64,000 nt of DNA from Puccinellia tenuiflora (Eukaryota > Streptophyta > Magnoliopsida > Poales > Poaceae): NCBI GenBank assembly GCA_012064385.1, contig QRDG01001914.1:682001-746000 (forward strand), given 5' to 3'. Below, one piece after another: positions 1 to 9,800 of this stretch. Numbering within the stretch: position 1 is the first letter of the stretch; every line of letters starts with the position of its first letter. A model generated the notes under the pieces. The model saw only the letters and a program-made list of their open reading frames with translations, had not been told where the DNA came from and made no database searches. Position numbers and translations under genes: made by a program.

Positions 1-381
1 GTGACAGATGTTCTTAATATGTACACACTGATTACTGGAAAGGTAAGCTTGAGATTCACTCCTTTTGCCATTGTAGTGCTTGAAAGCAATTATTAGTTTC
101 TGTTATTGTGGTGTCCGAGATTTTAGAACTTGTTCCTGAGTTCTACTTCTATTTTTATTCACTAGCAATTCCTTGTTCGTCCGTTTTGTCTATTGAATTG
201 GGACAGTAAAACTAGCTCATTCTATATATGTAGCTCTTAGACATTGGCAAATTTGGTACTACAAAATTCACAATTTTGTGTCCGAAAGCTGTTTGGGCAT
301 ATATATAACTATGTGCTCTTCTTGCAGACTGTTGATCTTAGCGTTGATCTCAGTGCTGCCAGCGCTGCTGAAGAATACTAG
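1..381 (+). CDS. GDI: Rab GDP-dissociation inhibitor, copy 1 (last two exons only)
   Basis: Partial gene entering from the left edge. Exon pieces are 1-42, starting in frame at VTDVLNMYTLITGK, and 328-381, encoding TVDLSVDLSAASAAEEY and a TAG stop; the intron between is GT-AG. Both exons match the last two exons of the complete GDI gene at 6899-13500, apart from a shorter acidic tail (AAEEY against AAEDEEY) and a few substitutions. GDI extracts GDP-bound Rab GTPases from membranes and recycles them through the cytosol; that role comes from the family. The two genes are in the same orientation, so they form a tandem pair about 6.5 kb apart. Nothing upstream is visible, so integrity of this copy cannot be judged. 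Confidence 0.93.
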
Positions 382-878
382 ATCTTATCAAACCCAACAT
401 TTCTCCAAGATAAATACTTCCTAGAGGAATTCCACAGGACTCGGTACTGCATGATGTTCTCGGGTTACGTCAGTCGTCAGCTGTATACTGCTTAGGGGTT
501 CAGGTCCATATATGCCTGCTAGCAGCATTATGCAAAATCGTTGGCTGTGGAATGTTGGTGGTTTCCTTCGTAAACTTCCATGTTGATCGACTGGTGTAAA
601 CACTTCTGTGGTTACGTTGGCTCTAGTATGATCATGTTCCTCCTGTTTATGTATTCTACAGTTATACATATCGTTGTTTGGACGTATTTTCCTTCTGAGT
701 AAGGTCAATGTGTGGTTTATCTTTTTCTTCTTCCTAGCAGTAGAAAGAAAGCATGTAGATGGTCTTAATGTTGCGCGAGAAAGCAGGCGTTTGGTTCATT
801 CGTAACCGTTGTCAGTTTTCTTTCATAGGATGATGGAACATTGGCACACGCATTCAGGTAACAAGGTGCCGTAGGTGG
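382..878 (+). other. 3' flank and probable 3' UTR of GDI copy 1
   Basis: Starts right after the TAG stop of GDI copy 1. No open frame of interest and no transposon termini were seen. It probably holds the 3' UTR and polyadenylation region, but no clear AATAAA site decides its end. Confidence 0.5.
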
Positions 879-880
879 TA

Positions 881-1037
881 CTCCCTCCGTTCCAGATTAT
901 AATATGTTTCAGATATTGTAATTTGGATTACATACAGACCGAAATAAGTGTACATCACACTAAAACATGTTTAGGTATGTCTGAATCTGTATAAAGCTAA
1001 ACAAGTTAAAAAATCTTATATTTAGAAATGGAGGGAG
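881..1037. mobile_element. Stowaway MITE, 157 bp
   Basis: Begins CTCCCTCCGTTCC and ends with the inverted GGAGGGAG, flanked by TA on both sides (879-880 and 1038-1039). The TA duplication and CTCCCTCC terminus are diagnostic of Stowaway (Tc1/Mariner-type) MITEs of grasses. No coding capacity. Confidence 0.9.
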
Positions 1038-1129
1038 TAGATATCAAGACACTTGAAAAAATAGTTATTTTTGTTTGAAAAGGGATGTACCTTGACATCT
1101 GCATCAATTGATACTTGAAAGAATTAGTT

Positions 1130-1261
1130 TTTTTTTGTGTGGAGAAAACAGAGAGCTTTATTCAACTAGAACAGCACCTGCCTGATCAGCTTCAAGGCTG
1201 ATCACCAGGAAGTCAGGGATACAATCGAGCCAAGAACTCGTCACCATCAAAGTGCAGGCTA
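1130..1261 (-). mobile_element. Short retroposed LINE- or SINE-like 3' tail, 132 bp
   Basis: The insert is flanked by a perfect 17-bp duplication (acttgaaagaattagtt at 1113-1129 and 1262-1278). Read on the minus strand it ends with TTGAATAAAGCTC and then a short A-tail, seen as the T-run at 1130-1136. A target-site duplication plus 3' A-tail is the signature of target-primed reverse transcription. The size suggests a strongly 5'-truncated LINE, but a SINE is possible. Confidence 0.75.
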
Positions 1262-1278
1262 ACTTGAAAGAATTAGTT

Positions 1279-1796
1279 ACAAAACAGTTACCTACCGCGT
1301 TGCATATTTCCAGTATTAGGGCATGTATAATAGGGTGACGCCATCTTTCTTAAAGTTGTCATGTTGGATTTTTTCTTAGTTAGTTAGAGAATAGAGAATG
1401 AGGAAAAAACAGGTTACCTTTTCTTAGTACGACGTGAAGAGGTAAGAGATAGTAAGAGATCATGCATTGTACGACTTATGTTCCTTACTTTCTTCAGATG
1501 ACGTGGAGAGCTAAGAAAAGATTTGCCCTTTTTACCATTGTACATGTCTTTAGCTGGCAAAATTGATGGATGGAGGAAGGAAAAGCGATTGATTTGGCAT
1601 AGATCATCTTCTTTGGTTTTTGTATGTTGTACTCCCTCTTATCCGTTTTAAGTGACGGGAGGAATAAGCTAAACATGTATAAATCATTGTAGGGATCGGA
1701 ACATATTATAATCCCCTTTTGGGCCCTTGTGGGGGCGTAGAAAAAACAAATGGTCAGTACATTTTGGGCCCTTGTGGGGCGTGTTTGCTGGACGAA
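1279..1796. other. Intergenic, no gene recognised
   Basis: Moderately AT-rich DNA. A partial Stowaway-like terminus (ctccctcttatccg near 1632) has no matching partner. Two short direct copies of tttgggcccttgtgggg lie near 1717 and 1763. No supported coding sequence. Confidence 0.4.
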
Positions 1797-1805
1797 TAAA
1801 TATAT

Positions 1806-1989
1806 CGGAAATGCTAAACCTACGGATGGAAAAGCTACGGACGTGTGTTACGGACGTACGTGTCACCGTTTCATTAGCCCATATAATCACACGCCCCCCT
1901 GATTTCTCCTGGGGGCCCACCCCCTGACCCCATCTACCTAATCCCGTAAGAAAATTCCGTAAGCCAGGCCCGTAAGTGTAGCATTACTC
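1806..1989. mobile_element. Mutator-like MITE, 184 bp
   Basis: Flanked by a perfect 9-bp duplication TAAATATAT (1797-1805 and 1990-1998). The termini are imperfect inverted repeats, cGGAAATGCTAAACCTACGG on the left against an inverted copy ending GTAAGTGTAGCATTACTC. A 9-bp duplication fits the Mutator superfamily. It lacks any coding sequence. Confidence 0.7.
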
Positions 1990-1998
1990 TAAATATAT

Positions 1999-2808
1999 TT
2001 TGCACTAGGCTGCCAAGTCATCCCTTATATGCGGGCTGAGATTTTGCACAATCTGTGACAACTCGTCCAAATAATGGTATGTTCAAGTTGTAGTTAAAGT
2101 TGCTCGCTCGAGATAGCAATCTCGATAATGGTCTTTCTTCACGGCTGCTATGTGCGTGGGTTGCTAGGTCGGCCGGTGGTACATCAATATCGTCATGCAG
2201 TTGTAAAGATTTTAACCTGATTTTCTAATTAATTAAAACTAAGTAATTATATTTTCTTTAATTAATGAGATGAGTTAAAGTTTTTGTCCCACCTTTTTTA
2301 GAAGACGTTCTTGTGGATGGCGATATGTCTTACATGTGTGACTGAGTGTGTTTATGGTGGCTCGGGTATGCACCTCTGAGCTACTACATCCGTTTCGTAA
2401 TATAAGATGTTTTTTAGTTTGTCAAAACAGGTTATATTACAGAACATGAAAATGCATTTTAATCGAATTTAAAAATGTCAAACAATTTTTTTGGATGTAT
2501 ATATGAACATTCTATATTCACATAAAAAAGTATCGCGAAGATTCTATGGATTGTGTAAAAAAGAAAAAAAAATCTCGTGCAAAGTCATTTTGGAATACTA
2601 GGGCTTTGTCTTTTTTACACCTGCCACACAAAATATCTTTTCTTCGTGATTTTTTGTATAAACATAGAATGTTTATATGTACACTCGAAAAATTTGTTTT
2701 AATTTTTTTGATATTTTCAAAATTCGATTTTTAAGTAGTGGGAGCATATAATCCTATGACCCGAAACTGATTCCCCAAGAGAGAGTAAGTAGTATATATG
2801 AGTAGTAC
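1999..2808. other. Intergenic AT-rich DNA
   Basis: No gene recognised. Around 2385-2745 the sequence has a Stowaway-like look (acatccgtttcgtaatataag) but the ends do not pair convincingly. ORFs here are short and low in complexity. Confidence 0.4.
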
Positions 2809-2811
2809 TTA

Positions 2812-3828
2812 TGGTGTGTTTGGTAGCATGTGTCACCCCGGTATAGGTTTTCTAAGTGAGACCAGCTGACTTTATACATGCTCGGGTGAGATTTTATAGT
2901 GTGTTTGGTGGCTTGTATGTGTTAACGCATGCTGAGATGAGATATTGTTTGATGTCTTGTATGCATTGGGACATGCTGAGACTAGAGTGGTCATTTCAAC
3001 CGTGTCTAAATAACATTAAAAATGCTTGTGTTATATGGTTAAATTAGCTATTTTTTATAACCTAAAGCCGATCCTAGATAAAAAAAATAGTATATCACTG
3101 TTTATACTAATAGGTCATCCAAGTCCAGAAATTGAAATTACAAATAGGTCCAAACGTTTAAATAAAAGAACTTAAACAAAAACAAATCGGGTCCTTGGGT
3201 CACCCATCGTGACCTGGCACGCGGGAAGTAGCTCGTCGGTAGCGCTTGGTGCTCCTTCGTGGCATCGCTCGTCGGGGGCGCAAGGTGCTCCTCCCTGGAG
3301 GTGAGGCGGCGACGCTGGGAGCTGCGACCGTGGCGGCTGTAGGCAGCGGTGCAAGCCAGGCCCGTGGAGGTGGTAGGCGGCACGAGGAGCACCAGCGTGA
3401 GGAGGAGCTCGGCGGCGCAGGGATGAGCTCGGTGGCGCGAGGTGGAGGTCGGCCGCACGAGGAGGAGCGAGGCGGAGGTCGGTGGTGCGAGCAGGCGCGA
3501 GATGGAGCTCGGCAGCATGAGGAGCACCGGAGGAGGGGGAACAAGGCGGAGCTCCGTGACGCGAGGAGGGGAGGAGACGGGGAAATGAGGATGATTTTCA
3601 GGAGGGGCTGGGCGACCAACGCTCGGGTGGGTCCCACGTGTCAGAATTTTTTTCGAATGAGCTCGGCCAGAGGTGAGAAGCTCGATTTGAGCTTCTCAAG
3701 TGGGCATGTTTGAGGAGACTTTTTAATATAAGGTGGGCATGGTCCAGATGGTTGAGCCGGGCTGCCAAGCATCCAAAACTGGGTTGAGATGGGAATCTCT
3801 GGGTTGAGCCGGGCTACCAAAAACAGCC
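2812..3828. mobile_element. PIF/Harbinger-type non-autonomous element, 1,017 bp
   Basis: Termini TGGTGTGTTTGGTAGC (left) and GCTACCAAAAACAGCC (right) are inverted repeats agreeing at 13 of 16 positions. The 3-bp sequence TTA flanks both sides (2809-2811 and 3829-3831), as expected for PIF/Harbinger. The GC-rich middle gives long overlapping ORFs on both strands, for example 155 codons at 3246-3713. None has a recognisable domain, and they look like compositional artefacts. Confidence 0.75.
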
Positions 3829-3859
3829 TTAGTGTTTCTAAAATAAATCATCTTTATTA

Positions 3860-5615
3860 GAGCATCTCCAGTCGCGGCGCCAATAGAGCGTCTGGATGGA
3901 CGCCCGGACGAGCTCTATTGGCGCCGGTCGGCTGAAATTGTGTCTATTGGCGCCATCACTCCCTAGTCTCGGCGCCAATAGGAAGAATTTTAAATTTTTT
4001 AATTCGATATATTTTGTCCAAACTTTAGGAAAGTTTACAAATTTGAACAAAATTCGAACAAACTTAAATCTAATCCTAATCTAGCGGTAGCGGTCGAAGA
4101 CGGTGAAGTCGTCGTCCAGCGGCTCGTCCTTGACCGCCGCGCCACCGTTGGCCTTCTGCTTCACCTCTTCCTCCTCGTCCTTCACACGGCTGGGAGCCGC
4201 CTCGTGGTCGTCGGGGGGTCAGGTCGAGGAATGACACCCCGGTGATCTCCGTGTGGTCCCGCAGTGACCACGCGCAGGACGCCTTCTCGTCCAGCAGCAG
4301 GATGACGTTGAGTGACTCCTGCAGCACGGCGGCGAGCCCGGGGTAGTCGTTGTCGTCGACGTCGGGGTCAAAGAGGCTCTTATGCCGTCCTGCGCGGCGA
4401 CGAGGTGCTCGTACTCTGTATTGACCTTCTTCGGTGGCGGAGGTGGAAGAGGGATTCAGCTGCCGCTGCTGTCGTGCTGTCCGGTCGGGGCGTCGCGGAT
4501 GACGATCCCGCCCCCGCTCCGCCCGACGCGCCTCGCCGGGGTGCGCACCTCTTCCTTCACCTCCGTCTTCGGGGTGACGAGCGCTGACGTGCCGCGGGAG
4601 GAGGAGGACCCCGAGCCGGACGACGACGATGCCACTCTCCTCGACGCCCAGCGGTGGGAGGGGGAGGCGCCGGTGCCGTGAAGGAGGCCGACAGAGTGTA
4701 CAAGGGTGTGCCATTGGCGACACAGTCCAGCACGAACTCCATCGTGCGCCCCGGCACGCTCCTGAAAGCCCACCGGCCGGCGGAGTTCTTGTCGTGTGGC
4801 GGGGGCGGCGGCCCTTCGCCGGTCCAAGTCGTCATCTCCTCGTGGTGCAGGCGACGTAACCCCGCCTTGTAGCGCTCGTAGTTTGCCGCCCGCGGCTCCC
4901 ACTGCGGGTCGTTCCGCTCCTCGGTGGTGAGCGCGCCCCAGTAGTGGCGGAGCATGGACTCCTGCCGATGACGGCTCGTCGGCGTCAGGGGGGGGGGTCC
5001 CGCACGGGGATGCCGTTGATGCTGAGCTCTCAACCGTGGGGCGCTCGCATATCCAGCTGCGCGGGGTAGTTGGCGCCGTGGGGGGTGCCTCCGCCTCCTC
5101 CTTGAGCAGCGTGTGCGGGCGCCATCCATTGGCGGCGGCTGCTGGGTTGCGCTTGTCCTGCGACATCTCCGACGACGGCTAGGATTTTGGGAGGCGAGAG
5201 GAGAGGTTTGGGTGTGAGATTGGATCGGGGGGAGCCGCTGGTTTTAATCGTCGGAGAACCGGTGGGCGGTGGCTTCAAAAGACGCGCCACATTGACGCCG
5301 CCGTGCCAGAGAGCCGGTGAGCAACGTGACGCCTCGCTGCCGCGCCATGAATGCGTTTGACCGCGACAACCGCGGCTGTTCAGGTTCTAAGTCGATGACA
5401 CGACTGGCCCACCCGTCGCGGCGTCGCGCAAAGTTTCGTCCGGCGCGCCCAAGCGGCTCCCGCCGCGGAGGGCGTGGGCTGGGCGTGCCGGACGAGCTAT
5501 TGGGTCTGGCCGGACAAAATCGGGCTATTGGCGTCGTGACTGGGCGCCAAATTTCGTCCGCTCGTGCCCAATAAAACTATTGGCGGACCTATTGACGCCG
5601 CGACTAGAGATGCTC
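3860..5615. mobile_element. PIF/Harbinger-type element, 1,756 bp, carrying a decayed gene
   Basis: Left end GAGCATCTCCAGTCGCGGCG pairs with the right end CCGCGACTAGAGATGCTC. TTA flanks both ends (3857-3859 and 5616-5618). The GAGCATCTCCA terminus recurs at the element starting 34817. The interior holds a broken minus-strand gene (4081-5166). The motif attggcg recurs near both ends as a subterminal repeat. Confidence 0.8.
4081..5166 (-). pseudogene. Frameshifted hypothetical gene inside the Harbinger-type element
   Basis: On the minus strand an ATG at 5166 opens MSQDKRNPAAAANGWRP. Sensible protein then jumps frames at least twice. A middle block near 4700-4960 reads HYWGALTTEERNDP and RRLHHEEMTTWTGEG. 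A C-terminal block reads DVDDNDYPGLAAVLQESLN and ends FTVFDRYR with a TAG at 4081-4083. The C-terminal part is acidic and polar (KDEPLDDDF). I do not recognise the family. It may be an element-encoded accessory protein or a captured host gene. The frame changes mean it cannot make the full protein as assembled. Confidence 0.55.
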
Positions 5616-5649
5616 TTATATTACTCTTAATTATCTTACGCGGGGAGAC

Positions 5650-6607
5650 TAGAGATGGCACCCTCCGGGTTCGAGGCCGGGTTTGGCCCCCCCCCATACC
5701 CGCACCCGACCCTCCTCCCCGCCCCCGCCACCCGCCCCCATACCCGCCGTCGGGTCTAGAGCTCCACCAAACCCGCGACCCGGCCGGGTTCGGGGGACCC
5801 GACGGGTACCCACGAAGGCTCTGGACATGAAACGATCGGTGAACGCCGGGGCATGCCCTGGCCGTCCTTGATTTGGCGTGCTGAGGACCAAGCATGGATG
5901 AGGATAGGTGAGGCAGCGGAGGTGGGTCGATTTCCTCTCCGTGGAGGCCGCCCTCCTCGAGGCACCGGTGTCCAGGGCCCTGAGGACATCACCGCTGCCA
6001 AGCGTGCCGCCGGCGACACGAAGGGCCAGGCCGAGGGGCTCGACGAGATCTGCGCGGCGAGCTCGGGGTCTGCGCCGCAGCGGCGGGGTCTACGCAGCGA
6101 GCTCGGGGTCTGCGCCGCGGCGGCGGGATCTGCGCGGCGAGCTCGGGCTCTCGGGACGGCCGGACGGGCCGACGCAAGAGTGGCTGCGCAGCGGCGGCGC
6201 AAGAGCAGCGGACGACAGCGGCACAGGAGCAGCGGGCGGCAGGCGGCAACACAGGAGCAGCGGCGGCGGGCGGCGGCGTAGTCGCAGGGGCGTGGAGGCG
6301 TGGGCGTGGGTGGCGTGGAGGCGCAGGAGCAGGGCGTGGGGTGTGGGCCAAGTTGGGGACGTGGGGAGGTGGGGAATAGAACTTAGGGTTCTATTTAGAC
6401 AATGACATGTGGGGTTCACCTGTCATAGCCGGGTATACGGGTTCGCGGGTGCGGGTTTGACACCCCCACACCCGCCTCCGCTAGGCCCGATGGGTTTAGT
6501 TTTTCTTTGATAAGCAGCCCCGCGGGTTTTATTTTAAACCAAACCCTCCCCATTTGAGTCGGGTACCCGTCAGGTTAACGAGTGTCGGGTATCCATTACC
6601 ATCCGGA
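5650..6607. mobile_element. hAT-type non-autonomous element, 958 bp
   Basis: A perfect 8-bp duplication GGGGAGAC flanks it (5642-5649 and 6608-6615). The ends are TAGAGATGGCAC and TTACCATCCGGA, an imperfect inverted repeat (GATGG core) typical of hAT elements. The termini are rich in cgggtaccc-like motifs. The GC-rich middle produces overlapping ORFs on both strands without recognisable domains. Confidence 0.8.
6049..6150. repeat. 40-bp tandem repeat, about 2.5 copies
   Basis: Units begin at 6049, 6089 and 6129, each starting tctrcgcrgcgagctcgg. It lies in the GC-rich core of the hAT element and explains the repetitive Ala/Arg-rich reading frames there. Confidence 0.85.
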
Positions 6608-6898
6608 GGGGAGACCGATTAGGAACGACCAAGTCGAAGTTTTATCCAAGGACCTGCACGCGAAAGTGACGGGCCCGTGTTCTCCTCTCCTCTGAGTCTC
6701 TGACTGAGTGCCATCGCATGCGGCGCATCCAGACTTCTTCCGGATTCCATTCCGTTCCCGAGCGCCAAGTCCCACCCCGAAGTCCCAAACCCAACCGCTG
6801 CCTTTTGTCAACTCCACTTCTCTTCACCACCCCCGCCCTCCCTGCTGACGCCTCTTGCTCCCCGGAACCACCGCGACCAGCTCGCCGACCGCGCCGCC
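6608..6898 (+). promoter_or_regulatory. Core promoter and 5' UTR region of GDI copy 2
   Basis: The 291 bp between the hAT element and the GDI start codon. It includes a CT-rich stretch (ctcctctcctctgagtctctg near 6682) and a C-rich leader up to the ATG at 6899. No clear TATA box is seen. The transposon boundary at 6607 means the native proximal promoter is short or partly supplied by transposon DNA. Confidence 0.5.
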
Positions 6899-9800
6899 AT
6901 GGATGAGGAGTACGATGTGATCGTGCTGGGCACGGGGCTCAAGGAGTGCATCCTCAGCGGCCTCCTCTCCGTCGACGGCCTCAAGGTGAGCCTCACCACC
7001 GATCGATCGTTCCCCGCCCCTGCCTCGCGCGCTTGCGCCTCCGATCCGTCGCTTCCATGCTCGGATTTCGCGCCCCTGTATTCCCTGTCTCGCTTCCGTC
7101 GCCCGGGGTGGACCGGATCACTGGAGCGCTCTGCCTTGTACATCTGGCGGTGCTGCGCATGTTTGATCTGGGCTGATTTGCTGCTAGATAAACCTTCCGC
7201 TTGTAGTATTGTATTTGTCTGGGCCTTAGTCGATCTGAAGGGGCCAGCCACTGATCCCCCCGATTATATGAGCTTTCTGAGCTGAACGAGGCGTGTATTC
7301 CATTTCCGACGGGGGGCGACAAGGGTGTTGCATTGCCTAAGCCTCCGACTTCACTAGCCTGGTTCTTCGTGTTGGATGTAAACTAGCGAGGACAAAATTC
7401 TGATAGATCCAGCTATCCAGGAGTCTTTGCAAATTTGAGTGGGTGGTGAGTGGTTGCATCTTAATGCCATGTTGCATCTTAATGCCATCCGTTGGTGCCG
7501 AATCGGATGATTCATGTCGAATCTGGCGCATTCGCATTACCTTCCAGTTTGATGAAGCAACGGTGAGAGACCTGGTCGAGTCGATACTCGATGAAGCTGT
7601 GCTCTGCTGGCAGTGGCAGGGCCGGTGCCAAGGCGCTTCGGCAGCTCCCTTTCCATGCCAGACCTCCTGATGCCACCTAGTGGCTAGGGGCCTAGGGCTA
7701 CCTTTAGCTGTAGAGTTTATTGCTTTTCTGTTGCTAGTTATACTAGCTTCTAGATGTTTTTGTTAGCTAGCTTATCTTCTCCTTTGTTTGTTGCCCGTTG
7801 TATTTTGCATTGTCTTACGCTTTTCTTCTTTATGCAAAATGATACACATTTAGGTGCGTGTTTGAGAAAAAAATTGAATGATTCAGACAACTCGAAACTG
7901 AATGGACTATCACCACCAACTGGTCTCTTTATAGGAGTAAAGATTAGTGGGCTACTATAAATCCAGATTGGGAATGGTCCAGCATGTAGAATTTATGCTT
8001 CCATTTTTCATAGTAAGCTGACATTGAACCAGCACACAAGCCTTGCTCAACTTGCAGCTGAGCTAGAGTCTTGGTGGAGCTAAATTTGAGCTTTAACCCT
8101 CTGGTGCTCATGGTAGAGCTGCACACCTCTGTGCCTGTGCCAGCGCCACTGTCCTTTGCCACCCACCACCTCTTGATTTGGGCTCCAGTTCAAGCGTAGA
8201 TGCAGTCGATGCCAGTGGCGGACTGCATAAGGAACATCAGGTTGAACTGAACCTAATGAAAATCAAGAGAAAATGGGTGATAGTCACTACTGATTTAGGG
8301 GAAAGGACCCCATCGCAGTGGAGATCACACAAGCAGTCTGCTTGTCTAGATTCACGCTCAGTTGATGCCAAAGTTGAGCAGCAGCAACATAAAAGGCAAG
8401 AATAGAAAGCCCGCAATGCAGTGCCCATGGTCAGAGGAAAAAGCGGAAATGAAAGATGGAAGGAAGCAACAGGAGAGGATAAAAAGGGAAAAGAGACATG
8501 TTGGGTCCACTGTCCAATGTGATGTTGCGTCCGATCAAGGATTACGAGTCGACGAGTCGTTCAAGGGTAGCGACTCATAGACTAGTCAAGACTCATGTCG
8601 ACTAGTCGACATTAATATACAGTAATATGTACTAGTATAAAATACTATATTGTATAACTACTAGTAGTATAATATTAGCAATCAGACTTGCAAGCAAGAG
8701 GAGCAGAGCAGCAGCTGCAACCGGCAGAGCAGATCAACAGCAGCCTTTGGGGAGGAGCCTGAGAGCTGCCTCCGATGGTGGAGGAGCAGACTAGCAGCTG
8801 CCGGCGCCCGGCGGAGGAGCAGACCAGCAGCAGCTGCCGGCAGAGGAGTAGTCCTTGGCGGAGGAGCGGACCAACAGCAGCAGCTGGCGGGAGGAGGAGC
8901 ATTGGCGGAGGAGCAGAGGAGGAGCAGCAGCGGAGTAGGAGCGGCGGCGGAGGAGGAGCAGCGGCGGCGGCGGTGGCCAAGGGAGAGGAGCGGCAGGCGG
9001 GAGACGGGCTCAGGTTTAGGTTTCGCGAGGGAAAATGACGGCTCGATCTAGGTTTGTCAAACAGATATTGGAGAAAAATATGACATGTGGGCCCATTTTT
9101 TAGTCGATCGACTCAACTGGTGCGACTAGTCAAGACTAGTCAGGACTAGTCGTTCGAGTCGAACGATTCGGCGAACTAGTTGAATCAACTGTTCGAGTCG
9201 ACCTTCAGTATGCGACTCGTCGACTAGTCGAGTGACTCGTAATCCTTGCGTCCGATCGCCCTTTGCGGACGAGGTTTCAGTCATTTGTCTAAACACACAC
9301 AAATGATATAGATGTGCATATATCTTTGTGTTTGACAATTATTTTTAATTAGAAACTATTCTTACGGTGAAGTATAGAATGGACAAGGATGTGAATTTAT
9401 TAGGAGGATTTTGTCGGATGAGATAACGAGGTGAATTTATTGAAGGAACTTGATAAAAATTATTTTCTTGGCTATTTTTTCGAGAGGGTAATTTTGACAT
9501 AGGATTTATTTGTATTTGGTTATGCGAAGCAGTTTCTCTAAGAGTTTTCATTTAGTTGTTTCTTTGAGATGGGATGGGGAATCAGAGGAAAATACATGTG
9601 AGTTTCTCTCCGGTCTATTGAAAACCTGCTAAGAAAGAAAATCACCTCGAGCAACTTACTCAAATTCCTTCTAACAAAGTGACCCCATAATTTTTTGTAT
9701 CGCTAACATTAGAATCTATACTAACACTACCCCTTGTTCCCAACGTGTCTTTGTACAGATATGCACATAATCATTTCTGATAAACAACAGAAAATGTGAT

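Noticed and set aside
2385..2745. Possible Stowaway MITE starting acatccgtttcg
   Set aside because: The presumed right end (gtagtgggag) is not a credible inverted partner and no TA-flanked boundaries could be fixed.
3200..3713. Overlapping ORFs of 145 and 155 codons on opposite strands
   Set aside because: GC-rich low-complexity DNA inside a Harbinger-type element; no domains, and ORFs on both strands are expected from composition.
5650..6420. Several 80-165 codon ORFs on both strands
   Set aside because: Caused by GC-rich tandem repeats in the hAT element; no coding signature.
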